Shown: positions 46,802 through 57,048, counted from the stretch's first letter. The stretch: DNA of 64,000 nt from Merluccius polli (GCA_030340625.1 JAOPHQ010006325.1:34121-98120), one strand, 5' to 3'. A program made the numbers and translations. Notes: generated from the sequence alone by a model not told the origin.

Positions 46802-47263
46802 AAAAGTTTAACAGTGCATGCATGATATCCAAGTATCGCTGAACATCCGCTCTGTTCTTTACCTTGTCTTTGGGCTCCAGATGTACTATTGGGCAACTGT
46901 AGTGCCAAGGTGGAATTACTGGGATGCTGATAGTTTTGCTGCATGGGATGTCTTCTATCCCCATTTCCTTTGCCTGCTTATTTCCCTCCCATCCAAAACT
47001 ACTAACTTTTGTGCGGCCATATTCCCAACATTCAATCAACACTTTCCTAGTTATATGGGTTTCCTCATGCCGCTTCAGATTGGTCCAATATGCCATAACT
47101 GTAACCTTCTTATGCTCAAAGGCATCTCTCCTGTTTCTACAAGTATTGCTGGAGTTGGTGACGTTCTAAAAGCACCACAACAGATGCGTAATGCCTTTGC
47201 TTGTACCCTATCCAGTTTAGTTAGTGTCGTCTTTGCTGCAGATTTATATGCTATTATATGCAT
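46802..47263 (-). pseudogene. LINE linker region upstream of RNase H
   Basis: Two minus frames (47075-47263 and 46802-47096) hold LDRVQAKALRICCGAFRTSP and GEMPLSIRRLQL, the conserved region between RT and RNase H in I-type LINEs, followed by degenerate sequence to the TIR element. A frame change occurs near 47085. Confidence 0.7.
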
Positions 47264-47290
47264 AATTCCCGTCTTCTGTGTATTTTTGGT

Positions 47291-47795
47291 TTTGTAACCT
47301 CAACACCGCCACCTAGTGCTTACGCGCACGCTACGTGCGCAAGTATAAAGGCAAGTCACCTATGCGCGTGGCCGCGGGGAGGCGCGCTCACCGGCGCATG
47401 CGTGCCGACGTCGGAGTATAAACCTAGCGTAACGACGCCATGCAGCCCCGTGGCCACTAGGTGGCACTGCAGCTCTCAGAAACCACACCGTGGAAACATA
47501 ATGGAGCTATTTTTTTCTCGCAGATTTGTAACTATAAAAAAAGATATACTCCTGGTTGATCTACTACTACTACTACTACTACTGCTACTACTACTACTAC
47601 TACTAGGCCTACTAGTAATAATAATTAATAATAATTATTCTTATTATTCGTCAACTACATTAACTTTGAATTTGCTGATATTATAGTATATAACAATGTC
47701 ATACAACACTGTTAATATTGTTATAGCAAACACAAAGCCATGTTGAAAATGTAAAACATCTACATATGCCAGTATCTGTGTAATTAATAACATTA
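47291..47795. other. Short GC-rich, promoter-like segment and flank
   Basis: 47320-47480 is CG-rich with two AGTATAAA boxes (about 47343 and 47415) between two oppositely oriented CTCF-like sites, 47307-47319 (-) and 47454-47466 (+, CCACTAGGTGGCA). It is followed by CTA/CTG trinucleotide runs near 47560-47605. No coding sequence recognised. Confidence 0.45.
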
Positions 47796-47849
47796 CAGTT
47801 TTTCTCGATTGCTAAAACACAAAACCTGGTTCCTGTAGCACAGACACTA

Positions 47850-49039
47850 GGGTGCATCAGTTGCCCCCTAAAATAGAAATACTTGTCTGATCTTAATGCA
47901 GTTTCACACTGATGTTCCTTTTCAACTAGAAAGAGACCCTGTGAAATTTAAAAAAGATCGAACAATCTCTAGGGGTGGCAACATCGTTGTACAATTTGTG
48001 CATCTGTATTATACAGAAAATGGGAAGAAAATGGGAAAATCAAGTAGACTGATGACAATACATACAATCTTTTCTTTATTAGCAGGCTTGGAACCTATAG
48101 GCTGCAGAGGAACACCTGCTCTGCCATATAGCTCCTCAATCTGTGGATACAGCATCTTTGCTATTTGATAGTGAGATTGGCTTCCACTCTCTGTAGTTGA
48201 TGATGAAAGATATTTCATTGCACGCAGGATCATCCTTAAAGTGGGTAATTTAGTTCTGGGAAGATGCAAGTCATCTGCAGACACTGCAGGTCCTAGACCT
48301 GTGATGAAGCTCTTGTTTTAGAAGCCATTACCTTCAGCCTGAGCTCATGACATGCACCAGTTGGATCTTGTTGAGATTGAGAGTCCTACAACCTCTGAAC
48401 TGCTCCAAGCCTTTGCTTGGGAGACTCTTACTAACTCACTTAGGACCTCTCTTTCCCTGTCTCTGAGGACTCAACTCATGCAGCACAGTTTGATCTCTCA
48501 GCATACTAAGCTGTGTATTAGTATATTAGGCAATTTGATGTCAGCCAGCTTTCTAAATCTCTGCCAGCTGAGTGGTTATCACCAGTTGACTACTGATACT
48601 GTTTAATTTTTGGTTATAATATTTTTCAGAAACACAGTGTTGAATAATATTACAATTGATATTTTAGTGATACTGAATTACTGATGTTTCAAGCCCAACT
48701 TTTGCGAAAAAAGCACATTTTTGGTCTGTTCCGGCCAATTTCTCAGCCAATTGCAATTTTGTTTTATAGATAACTAGTTTTGCAGATAGCTGAGTACATT
48801 GTCTATTAAAACATACCCATGGCAGCTCTTTAGCCCTAAAATTGTCATGATTATTGGCAGTATGGGAAACGCTGGCGCTATTTTCAATTCATTAATATGG
48901 TAAAACTTCAGGCTGATGTTGCCACCCCTAAATATTAATATATGGCAAAAATATTTAACAGGGCACATTTTTGTATGAAAAGGAACACTTGACTAAAACT
49001 GCATTCAATTCTGAGAAAGTTGGGGCAACTGATGCACCC
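47850..49039. mobile_element. 1.19-kb element with near-perfect TIRs
   Basis: It begins GGGTGCATCAGTTGCCCC and ends with the exact complement GGGGCAACTGATGCACCC; TA flanks both ends. A minus-strand frame of 91 codons at 48009-48284 (LPTLRMILRAMKYL; HYQIAKMLYPQIEELYG) looks protein-like but is unrecognised. Probably a deletion derivative. Confidence 0.75.
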
Positions 49040-49485
49040 TAACAGACACCCAAACCTTTTCGTCATTCCCAGAAGCACACACACATTTCCCATAACCAAA
49101 AACACAATTCACCTGTTACCACACATGTCTCAATATTCAAAACACTTTCTGCAAAACCTTACACAAAAGTGGCCAAATAAATCATTCATTGCACTACGTG
49201 TTCATTCAGCAAACACATGCTCTCAATATAATTAACTCAAGTTATCATAACATAAACTCAGAGACCACACCCTTCTCAAGGGGAAAATACTCAGCCTGAA
49301 AACTGTTAACACACCAATCAGAATTGGGGGTCAACAAATAGAGCTTAGAGGCTCATGTCCTTTGGAGCAATGGATCCCAACCATGCAGAGGTTGAGAGAC
49401 AAGAGAGAGGAAGAGCAAGAGGAAGAGGAAGAGGCAGAGGACAGCAAAGACAAGTAATTTCTGATGAAATCCGTGCCACTGTTGT

Positions 49486-49589
49486 CACTGGCGTAACAAC
49501 GTGATGATGGGCCCCGGTGCAAATAATATTTTAGGGCCCCCGCGGTTGTTGACGGGGGGTGGTGGGGGGGGGTTGCTGCGCGGTTGTTG

Positions 49590-49623
<34 letters not shown>

Positions 49624-49828
49624 GGGGAGAGGAGAGGAGAGGCTGGTCCGACTCACCTTCAGTGAGAGAGGTGGAGAAAGGTCAACTGCAGGCTTCCCTT
49701 CAAGTTGTTTTCACAAAACCTGCTAAGAGAAACTCTGTAAAAGGAATGATCTCTTCTCTTCTGGGCCCCCCCCGGCGTCTGGGCCCCGGTGCATTGCACC
49801 GGTTGCACCGTCGATAGTTACGCCAGTG
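49486..49828. mobile_element. hAT miniature element in the transposase exon
   Basis: Ends CACTGGCGTAAC and GTTACGCCAGTG are perfect inverted repeats. The 8-bp duplication ACTGTTGT is at 49478-49485 and 49829-49836. It contains a 30-base G run (49593-49622). Confidence 0.93.
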
Positions 49829-49851
49829 ACTGTTGTTCATCATGTGGTGGT

Positions 49852-50267
49852 TGTCATATCTGGGACTTCTGTAATACCTATGTTGGCCACTTGAGGGCCT
49901 TAGTGGCAAGGGTTTTTTGCTTCTGGTCACATGCTCTGCTGATGTAATTAGTAGTTCCACCTGTTCCCCATTACTGGCCCTATAAAAACCACCACGCTTC
50001 CGTTCAGTCCCTGTTTAGTCTTGAGTTGGTCTCCGTGCTTCTTAGTTCAGCCTTTTGGTCTCCCAAGCTACCTTTTGGATTACCTGTGCCTTTTTGAACT
50101 CTGCCTGTACTATGTTTTGTTGTGAATTAAGTGGAGTAAAGAAAACCTTTTTTTTGCATCCAAGTTTTGTCTCTGCAATTGAGTCTTGTACCACCACCTG
50201 GCTCAGAGGGTAAGCCTCTGGGCTGCAACTCCAGGGACCGGGGTTCGATTCCCGGCCAGACCTGACA
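49852..50267 (+). repeat. Sushi-type 5' LTR with TATA box and tRNA-like 3' part
   Basis: TATAAAAA begins at 49981, with a likely start about 25-33 bp downstream. Near the 3' end a Pol III-type A box (TGGCTCAGAGGG, 50199-50210) and an exact B box (GGTTCGATTCC, 50242-50252) occur with D-arm- and anticodon-arm-like hairpins between. Acceptor-stem pairing is absent, so it is not a working tRNA. Confidence 0.85.
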
Positions 50268-50268
50268 G

Positions 50269-50278
50269 CAAGACTAAA
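50269..50278 (+). promoter_or_regulatory. Self-complementary primer site
   Basis: CAAGACTAAA just after the LTR is the exact complement of TTTAGTCTTG at 50014-50023, near the transcript 5' end. This arrangement is the hallmark of self-primed reverse transcription in Tf1/sushi elements. Confidence 0.8.
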
Positions 50279-50281
50279 ACC

Positions 50282-51313
50282 ATGGAAGAAGACTCAGCAG
50301 AGACTCGTCCCTCTCCGCCCACCATGGAGCAGGTGTTCGCAGCAGTGGTGAGTCACGATGCAACTGTCTCACGACATGAACTCCGTCTTCAGTCTCAAGA
50401 AGCCGTGGTTACGCAACACGGGCAGACACTACAGGAAATACTACAGAAACTGCAAGAGCTCCTGGCTCGCCAGCCTCCTCTGCCTGTGGTTCCTACCCCT
50501 CTTGCACCACAACCACCGGCCCCAACTCGCCCGGTCAACGAACCGCGACTTCCGCCTTCCGAGAAGTATGGGGGCAACACCCAGGATTGTCGGGCGTTTC
50601 TGACTCAGTGCTCCCTCGCCTTCGAGCTTCAACCCTCAACCTACCCTACTGATCGAGGCCGTATTGCGTACATCATCACGCAATTGACCGGGAAGGCCCG
50701 GGCTTGGGCGACGGCCATCTGGGACCAGCAGGGGGCGTCCTGTAACTCTTACCAAGCCTTCACCGACGAGATGCGCCGGGTGTTCGAGCACCCAGAGGGG
50801 GGTAAGGATGTGGCTAACAGACTGTTCCGACTTCGACAGGGTGCCTCCAGTGTCGCGGAGTACGCGGTGCACTTCCGCACCTTGGCAGCAGAGAGCGGGT
50901 GGAATATGGAGGCACTTCGGGCAGCCTTCCACCAAGGCCTCTGCAGCAGCCTCAAGGATGAGCTGGCGGCTAAGGATCCAGCTCCCGACCTGGAGTCTCT
51001 GATGGACCAGGCGATCCGTCTGGACAACAGGCTCAGGGAGAGGAGACGTGAACGACAGACAGAGTGTCGCCCTGGCTCGGGGGTCGGTGCTGCAGCCCGG
51101 AGTCCCGTGCACTGGTTCCCTGAGACCCCGAGTCGGGCCCCCAGTACAGAGGAACCTATGCAGCTGGGCGGTACCCGACTCTCTCTAGCTGAACGGAGCC
51201 GTCGAATGAGGGAGAGGTGCTGCCTATACTGTGGCCAGCCAGGTCACTTCCGGTCCACTTGTCCTGAGTTAGCGGGAAAAGCCCAGTCCCGTCCAGCAGA
51301 GGGAGAGCTGTGA
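50282..51313 (+). CDS. gag: Sushi-type Gag
   Basis: 343 residues from ATG 50282, only three bases after the primer site; the open frame extends upstream into the LTR but those codons would precede the RNA start. It has a coiled-coil-like N-terminus (about 15-60), a Pro-rich spacer, a retrotransposon Gag (capsid) domain around 80-230, and one zinc knuckle CCLYCGQPGHFRSTC near 310-325. It forms the particle that packages RNA. Pol follows in the -1 frame with the gag stop at 51311-51313, so Pol is probably made by -1 frameshifting. Confidence 0.92.
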   Translation: MEEDSAETRPSPPTMEQVFAAVVSHDATVSRHELRLQSQEAVVTQHGQTLQEILQKLQELLARQPPLPVVPTPLAPQPPAPTRPVNEPRLPPSEKYGGNTQDCRAFLTQCSLAFELQPSTYPTDRGRIAYIITQLTGKARAWATAIWDQQGASCNSYQAFTDEMRRVFEHPEGGKDVANRLFRLRQGASSVAEYAVHFRTLAAESGWNMEALRAAFHQGLCSSLKDELAAKDPAPDLESLMDQAIRLDNRLRERRRERQTECRPGSGVGAAARSPVHWFPETPSRAPSTEEPMQLGGTRLSLAERSRRMRERCCLYCGQPGHFRSTCPELAGKAQSRPAEGEL

Positions 51314-54300
51314 CGGGGTCCTTCCTCACTCCCTCAGCATCCTCCTCCTCCTCCTCCTGCCTGAAGATGCCAGTCTCCATCTCCTGGGCACATCAGAAAC
51401 CCCTTCCGGCCTTGGCGTTCATTGACTCTGGTGCTGCTGGCAACTTCATGGACTTCACTTTCGCCAACAACCTTCGCCTCGCCACACTCCACCTGGACGA
51501 TCCCCTCACGGTTACAGCGCTTGATGGCAGACCCCTGGGGAGTGGGGCCGTGACCGCCATCACTGCCCCGGTACGTTTGTCCACCGGGGGTGTCCATCAT
51601 GAGACTATCCAGTTCCACCTGATAACTTCCCCCGAGTTCCCCATTATCCTTGGCCATCCTTGGTTGATACACCACAGCCCACACATTAATTGGACCTCTG
51701 GCACTGTGGTCGAGTGGGGGCCATCGTGTAAGGCCACCTGCCTCCTGCCTAGAGCTACTTCCCCTGTTCTCGAGTCCCATAGCCCTCCCGAGTTATCTCA
51801 AGTCCCTCCCGAGTACCTCGACTTAAGTGAAGTTTTTAGTAAAAGGGGAGCCACTTCGTTACCCCCTCATCGAGCTCATGATTGTGCTATTGACCTTCTC
51901 CCAGGAACCTTCCCTTCACGTGGCAGGATCTTTTCCTTGTCCCAAGCAGAGACGCGTGCTATGGAGGAGTACATTAAGGACTCTCTGGATGCTGGACTTA
52001 TTCGTCCCTCATCGTCCCCGGCTGGAGCTGGGTTTTTTTTCGTTGGGAAGAAGGATGGGGGCCTCAGACCGTGCATTGACTATCGGGGTCTGAACAAAGT
52101 CACGGTGAGGAACCGTTATCCGTTGCCACTGATGTCCTCTGCCTTTGAGTTGCTCCAGGGGGCCACCATCTTCACCAAACTGGACCTCCGCAACGCCTAC
52201 CATTTGGTCCGCATCAGGGAGGGCGACGAATGGAAGACTGCCTTCAACACGCCCACGGGGCACTACGAGTACCTGGTCATGCCCTTTGGGTTAACCAACG
52301 CACCCGCTGTCTTCCAAGCGCTGATCAACGAAGTACTGCGGGAAATGCTCAACAAGAGCGTTTTTGTTTATCTTGACGACATTTTGATTTTTTCTCGGTC
52401 TCTTCATGAACATGTCCACCACGTCAAGGCTGTGTTACAGCGTCTTCTGGACAATCACCTGTTTGTCAAGCCAGAGAAGTGCATGTTCCATGTCTCTGAG
52501 GTCTCCTTCCTGGGGTTCATCTTGTCTAGTGGGGCTCTGCGAATGGATCCGAAAAAGACCCAGGCTGTCCAGGAGTGGCCGCGCCCATCCTCTGTCAAGG
52601 AGGTTCAGCGCTTCCTTGGATTCGCGAACTTCTATCAGAAGTTTATTAGGAGTTTCAGCTCTGTTGTCGCCCCCCTGACCAGGCTGACTAGGAGGAGTCC
52701 TGGCCCGTTCGTCTGGCTTCCCGAGGCGGAGCGGGCTTTTGCCGAACTGAAAAGGAGGTTCACCTCAGCACCTATCCTCACATTGCCTGACCCTGCCCAG
52801 CCATTCATCGTCGAAGTTGACGCCTCCGATGTGGCGGTCGGGGCTGTCCTCTCTCAACGCCTTGCCAAAGGTAGAGTCCACCCTTGTGCCTTCTTTTCTT
52901 CTCGCCTCACAGATGCTGAGAGAAACTACGACGTGGGTGACCGGGAGCTGTTGGCCATCAAACGGGCATTGGAGGAGTGGCGTCATTGGCTTGAGGGAGC
53001 TCCACATCCTTTTGTGGTCTGGACGGACCACAAAAACCTCGAGTATGTACGGGGAGCCAAGCGGCTCAACCCCAGGCAAGCAAGGTGGGCTCTCTTTTTT
53101 AACCGTTTTGACTTTGTGTTGTCCTACCGCCCTGGTTCCAAGAACCAGAAACCCGACGCTCTCTCCAGACTGTTTCAGAGGTCTGAAGCCCCTGCGGCCC
53201 CAGACTTCATTCTTCCGAGGTCAAGGATCGTCGCACCAGTCGTCTGGGGAGTTGAGACGGTGGTCCGACAAGCCCAGCAGAGGGAGCCGGTACCCGAGGG
53301 GGGCCCTCCTGGTCGCCTCTTCGTTCCATCCGCCGTGCGCTCCCAGGTCCTGCAGTGGGGGCACTCCTCTCGGCTGACGAGCCACCCAGGGATAAGGAGG
53401 ACGCTCGAGTTTTTGAGACGGCGGTTCTGGTGGCCTGGAATGAACTCGGACGTTCAGGATTTTGTTGCGGCTTGCCCGGTCTGTGTCCAGCACAAGAACC
53501 CCCGTACTGCCCCTCTTGGACTACTTCATCCTTTGCCCATTCCCAAGCGTCCCTGGTCTCACATCGCCATGGACTTTATTACGGGTCTTCCCCCGTCCCA
53601 GGGGAACACGGTTATCTTAGTGGTGGTTGATCGGTTCTCCAAGGCCTGCCGCTTTATCCCCCTGGCCAAGCTCCCCTCGGCCTCTGAGACAGCGGACATT
53701 GTTTGCCACCACGTTTTTAGAATTTTTGGCCTGCCCCAGGATGTGGTATCGGATAGGGGTCCCCAGTTCGCCTCACGCTTTTGGAAAGCCTTTTTTCGGC
53801 TCATCGGGGCCACTGTCAGCCTCTCCTCTGGCTATCATCCTGAGTCCAATGGCCAGACGGAGAGGGTTAACCAGGATTTGGAGACCTCCCTGCGATGCCT
53901 CGCCTCCTCCAACCCCACTTCCTGGTGCAAATATCTCATATGGGCAGAATATGCACATAACACCCTCTGTTCTGCTTCCACAGGTCTCTCCCCCTTCGAA
54001 TGCCAGTTTGGGTTTCAGCCTCCACTTTTTATGGACCAGGAGGTGGAGGTTGGGGTCCCCTCAGCCCAGGCCTTCGTCAGGCGGTGCCGGCGGGTGTGGC
54101 GCAGGGTGCGCTCCGCTCTGCAGCGGGCCACCCGTCGTCACCAGCTCCAGGCCAACCGACACCGCAGACCTGCGCCCCTCCTACGTCCGGGGCAGAGGGT
54201 TTGGCTGTCGACTCGCGATCTCCCTCTGCGGGTGGAGTCCCGCAAGCTGGCCCCACGGTTTGTGGGTCCTTTTAAGGTCCTGAGGAAAATTAACCCTGTC

Positions 54301-54633
54301 TCGTATCGCCTGCAGCTCCCGCCGTCCATGCGCATCCACCCTACCTTTCACGTTTCGCGCCTGCGACCGGTCTTTACGAGTCCGCTGATGCCTGCTGTCA
54401 AGCCACCGCCGCCTCCCAGACTCATCGATGGGGCGCCAGCCTACACGGTCCATCGCCTCATGGACTCCCGGAGGGTTGGACGAGGGCTCCAGTACCTTGT
54501 GGATTGGGAGGGGTATGGCCCGGAGGAGCGGTCTTGGGTTCCTGCCCGGAGTATACTGGACCCGGATTTGATCGCGGCTTTCCACCGCCTACACCCAGAT
54601 CGTCCCGAAGGGAACGTCAGGAGACGTTCGTAG
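51310..54633 (+). CDS. pol: Sushi-type Pol with chromodomain
   Basis: An open frame of 1,107 codons overlapping gag's end by four bases. Aspartic protease FIDSGAAGNF is near residue 38 and RT YLDD near 353. RNase H (EVDASDVAVGAVLS) and an HHCC finger follow, then the integrase core with D, D, E near 755, 812 and 850, a GPF/Y-like module (VGPFKV), and a C-terminal chromodomain (YLVDWEGYGPEERSWV, about 1060-1080) that in chromoviruses steers integration towards particular chromatin. No stops or frameshifts. With Gag it encodes everything needed for the element's copy-and-paste cycle. Confidence 0.95.
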   Translation: MTGSFLTPSASSSSSSCLKMPVSISWAHQKPLPALAFIDSGAAGNFMDFTFANNLRLATLHLDDPLTVTALDGRPLGSGAVTAITAPVRLSTGGVHHETIQFHLITSPEFPIILGHPWLIHHSPHINWTSGTVVEWGPSCKATCLLPRATSPVLESHSPPELSQVPPEYLDLSEVFSKRGATSLPPHRAHDCAIDLLPGTFPSRGRIFSLSQAETRAMEEYIKDSLDAGLIRPSSSPAGAGFFFVGKKDGGLRPCIDYRGLNKVTVRNRYPLPLMSSAFELLQGATIFTKLDLRNAYHLVRIREGDEWKTAFNTPTGHYEYLVMPFGLTNAPAVFQALINEVLREMLNKSVFVYLDDILIFSRSLHEHVHHVKAVLQRLLDNHLFVKPEKCMFHVSEVSFLGFILSSGALRMDPKKTQAVQEWPRPSSVKEVQRFLGFANFYQKFIRSFSSVVAPLTRLTRRSPGPFVWLPEAERAFAELKRRFTSAPILTLPDPAQPFIVEVDASDVAVGAVLSQRLAKGRVHPCAFFSSRLTDAERNYDVGDRELLAIKRALEEWRHWLEGAPHPFVVWTDHKNLEYVRGAKRLNPRQARWALFFNRFDFVLSYRPGSKNQKPDALSRLFQRSEAPAAPDFILPRSRIVAPVVWGVETVVRQAQQREPVPEGGPPGRLFVPSAVRSQVLQWGHSSRLTSHPGIRRTLEFLRRRFWWPGMNSDVQDFVAACPVCVQHKNPRTAPLGLLHPLPIPKRPWSHIAMDFITGLPPSQGNTVILVVVDRFSKACRFIPLAKLPSASETADIVCHHVFRIFGLPQDVVSDRGPQFASRFWKAFFRLIGATVSLSSGYHPESNGQTERVNQDLETSLRCLASSNPTSWCKYLIWAEYAHNTLCSASTGLSPFECQFGFQPPLFMDQEVEVGVPSAQAFVRRCRRVWRRVRSALQRATRRHQLQANRHRRPAPLLRPGQRVWLSTRDLPLRVESRKLAPRFVGPFKVLRKINPVSYRLQLPPSMRIHPTFHVSRLRPVFTSPLMPAVKPPPPPRLIDGAPAYTVHRLMDSRRVGRGLQYLVDWEGYGPEERSWVPARSILDPDLIAAFHRLHPDRPEGNVRRRS

Positions 54634-54644
54634 GGGGGGGGTAC

Positions 54645-55060
54645 TGTCATATCTGGGACTTCTGTAATACCTATGTTGGCCACTTGAGGGCCTTAGTGGC
54701 AAGGGTTTTTTGCTTCTGGTCACATGCTCTGCTGATGTAATTAGTAGTTCCACCTGTTCCCCATTACTGGCCCTATAAAAACCACCACGCTTCCGTTCAG
54801 TCCCTGTTTAGTCTTGAGTTGGTCTCCGTGCTTCTTAGTTCAGCCTTTTGGTCTCCCAAGCTACCTTTTGGATTACCTGTGCCTTTTTGAACTCTGCCTG
54901 TACTATGTTTTGTTGTGAATTAAGTGGAGTAAAGAAAACCTTTTTTTTGCATCCAAGTTTTGTCTCTGCAATTGAGTCTTGTACCACCACCTGGCTCAGA
55001 GGGTAAGCCTCTGGGCTGCAACTCCAGGGACCGGGGTTCGATTCCCGGCCAGACCTGACA
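54645..55060 (+). repeat. Sushi-type 3' LTR
   Basis: Same length and, by reading, the same sequence as 49852-50267. It follows a purine tract (AGGGGGGGGGTAC). Confidence 0.95.
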
Positions 55061-55600
55061 GTGGTACATGGGAGGACAATGAAAGAAGCTGGCCAGCTAG
55101 TCCAGCCAAACTTAAGCCGTTTCACAGTTGCATCCATTGTTCGTACTTTCAGGAGGGAAAACAGGTAATTTGCCTCATTGTCACTATGTATTGTATCACA
55201 GTACATGCACAGTAATGTTGTAGTACATATAGACTGAATATCCACCGTATGCTGTGTAGTTTTTACTACAGTATACTGTGCCACAGTACACCATAGGTCA
55301 GTAATGGTATTTTTTGCAGAACTGAGAGGCAGCCATCTATTCACGGCAAGTGCTGTGAATAAACCCTATTCTTGACATTTTGGTGGCAGTGTGTTGAATT
55401 AATCCCTCCTGTGTGTAACAAACACTAATGTAGTCTGTGTTTCGACAGCTTGTGTGTATTGTCTGAGGGGTAAAGACTGACTGGGACCCAGAAGTTAGAT
55501 GTTTGGACGGTTGGGGTGTGAGTTTTTAAAATTGTGTTTGAAGATTAGAAAAAATGGTGAGTTGTTCCAGGAATTGTGTCTTAGCAATCGAGAAAAACTG

Positions 55601-56378
55601 AAAGTGAAAAAAATCACAGACAGCATAAATACAATTTTCATTGCTTGATACTTATTTTTTCGGAAAACAAATCCCTATTCCTTTGTATTCAATGTGCACA
55701 GACCATGTGAAAGCGGAACTCTACACTTTCTCAATCAGATTCTATCAAAGGGGAACCAGGAGAGTCAAATAAATATTACCAAATAGACTTCAGGATAGCC
55801 TAGATTTCAAGCCTAGCCTCCATCCAGTAGTGGAAGTCGTACTGTAAATTGTATTCTCATATGCTACTGCGACCATTGTACTAAGTTAAAACAAAACAGA
55901 AAAGATCAGCTTTGTAGACTGAGCAGTGGGTGGGTTGCACTTTGGTATTGACAAAATACAGAAATTCATTCTATTTCATTATTAATAATATAAGACAAAA
56001 GCTTGTTTTTGCCTATCAACATTATGCCATGTAGTTTGGTTGATAAAAACAGACCTTATATGAACAATGGCAGTCTTGTTTCTTTGGGACATGTTGCCAT
56101 AGTCTATGTTTTATGGATTGATTGTCTCAAGTTGTGTTACATTCTGGGGGTCCATAGCGACCTAACCCTCGCGAGGTCTTCCATGTGACCATGACCTCGC
56201 ATGTGATTGGATGAGCCCTCTAACGCGAAGTATGAAGCGACTGACTTCGCATTGGTGACTGTAGTCATCCCACTCTGCACAGTGTTTGTGGACTCTTGGA
56301 CTCTTAATAGTGGACTCTTCACAGGCAACATTGAATAGGTGGGTTTTCACTTCTAAGTCTTGTAGCCCAGACCAGGGA
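55601..56378. other. Intergenic, no gene recognised
   Basis: AT-rich sequence with no supported coding region and no clear repeat until the minisatellite. Confidence 0.5.
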
Positions 56379-57048
56379 AACAGACTATAACCAGCCCTTC
56401 AACCCCTGTATGTATAACAGACTATAACCAGCCCTTCAACCCCTGTATGTATAACAGACTATAACCAGCCCTTCAACCCCTGTATGTATAACAGACTATA
56501 ACCAGCCCTTCAACCCCTGTATGTATAACAGACTATAACCAGCCCTTCAACCCCTGTATGTATAACAGACTATAACCAGCCCTTCAACCCCTGTATGTAT
56601 AACAGACTATAACCAGCCCTTCAACCCCTGTATGTATAACAGACTATAACCAGCCCTTCAACCCCTGTATGTATAACAGACTATAACCAGCCCTTCAACC
56701 CCTGTATGTATAACAGACTATAACCAGCCCTTCAACCCCTGTATGTATAACAGACTATAACCAGCCCTTCAACCCCTGTATGTATAACAGACTATAACCA
56801 GCCCTTCAACCCCTGTATGTATAACAGACTATAACCAGCCCTTCAACCCCTGTATGTATAACAGACTATAACCAGCCCTTCAACCCCTGTATGTATAACA
56901 GACTATAACCAGCCCTTCAACCCCTGTATGTATAACAGACTATAACCAGCCCTTCAACCCCTGTATGTATAACAGACTATAACCAGCCCTTCAACCCCTG
57001 TATGTATAACAGACTATAACCAGCCCTTTAACCAATGTATGTATAACA
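56379..57048. repeat. 37-bp minisatellite, about 18 copies
   Basis: The unit begins AACAGACTATAACCAGCCCT and ends CCCCTGTATGTAT. The units are almost perfectly identical; only the last has changes (CCCTTTAACCAATG). Perfect homogeneity suggests recent expansion and a variable-number locus. Confidence 0.97.

Larger units (their letters stand above)
42760..47290 (-). mobile_element. LINE (I/Nimb-like, RNase H-bearing), 5'-truncated and interrupted
   Basis: The 3' end lies near 42760 and reads, on the minus strand, into AGAAGAAGAAAG. Coding remnants are an RNase H domain (43069-43776) and the linker before it (46802-47263; LDRVQAKALRICCGAF). The two parts are separated by a 3-kb TIR element. The reverse transcriptase itself is missing, so the copy is dead. 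Several stops and frameshifts are present. Confidence 0.75.
49852..55060 (+). mobile_element. Sushi-type (Tf1/sushi) chromovirus, complete and apparently intact
   Basis: Two 416-bp LTRs (49852-50267 and 54645-55060) read as identical, the target duplication is GTGGT, and gag and pol are both open. A G-rich tract precedes the 3' LTR. The primer site matches the element's own transcript start (self-priming). Identical LTRs imply a very recent insertion; the element may be active. Confidence 0.95.
49370..55157 (+). pseudogene. IS630/Tc1-like transposase 5' part, split by two insertions
   Basis: Coding pieces are 49370-49485, 49837-49851 and 55061-about 55157. The first starts MDPNHAEVERQ, followed by an Arg-Gly-rich stretch and VISDEIRAT. 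The last has MKEAGQLVQPNLSRFTVASI and VRTFRREN, the helix-turn-helix type DNA-binding region of fish IS630-like transposases, ending at a GT donor. Removing the two insertions at their target duplications keeps one frame. A short continuation after an acceptor near 55317 hits a stop at once; the catalytic domain is gone. Confidence 0.7.
47796..55600 (+). mobile_element. IS630/Tc1-like DNA transposon remnant with nested insertions
   Basis: The 25-bp ends are inverted repeats: CAGTTTTTCTCGATTGCTAA at 47796 and its complement ending at 55600 (24 of 25 match). It holds the first part of a transposase gene, then a deletion, so it is non-autonomous. Inserted within it are a TIR element (47850-49039), a hAT miniature (49486-49828) and a sushi-type retrotransposon (49852-55060). 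Confidence 0.75.

Noticed and set aside
46794..47096. Independent small gene on the minus strand
   Set aside because: Continuous with the LINE linker region and ends at the TIR element boundary.
50199..50267. Functional tRNA gene
   Set aside because: No acceptor-stem pairing and the T arm is disrupted by an extra G; only the internal promoter boxes remain convincing.
50186..50281. Upstream extension of the sushi Gag frame into the LTR
   Set aside because: The first ATG after the primer site (50282) is the sensible start. The upstream codons come from the tRNA-like LTR end and hold only an in-frame ATG-like accident.
56379..57048. Regular repeats considered as a CRISPR array
   Set aside because: Units are head-to-tail with no unique spacers, and the genome is eukaryotic.
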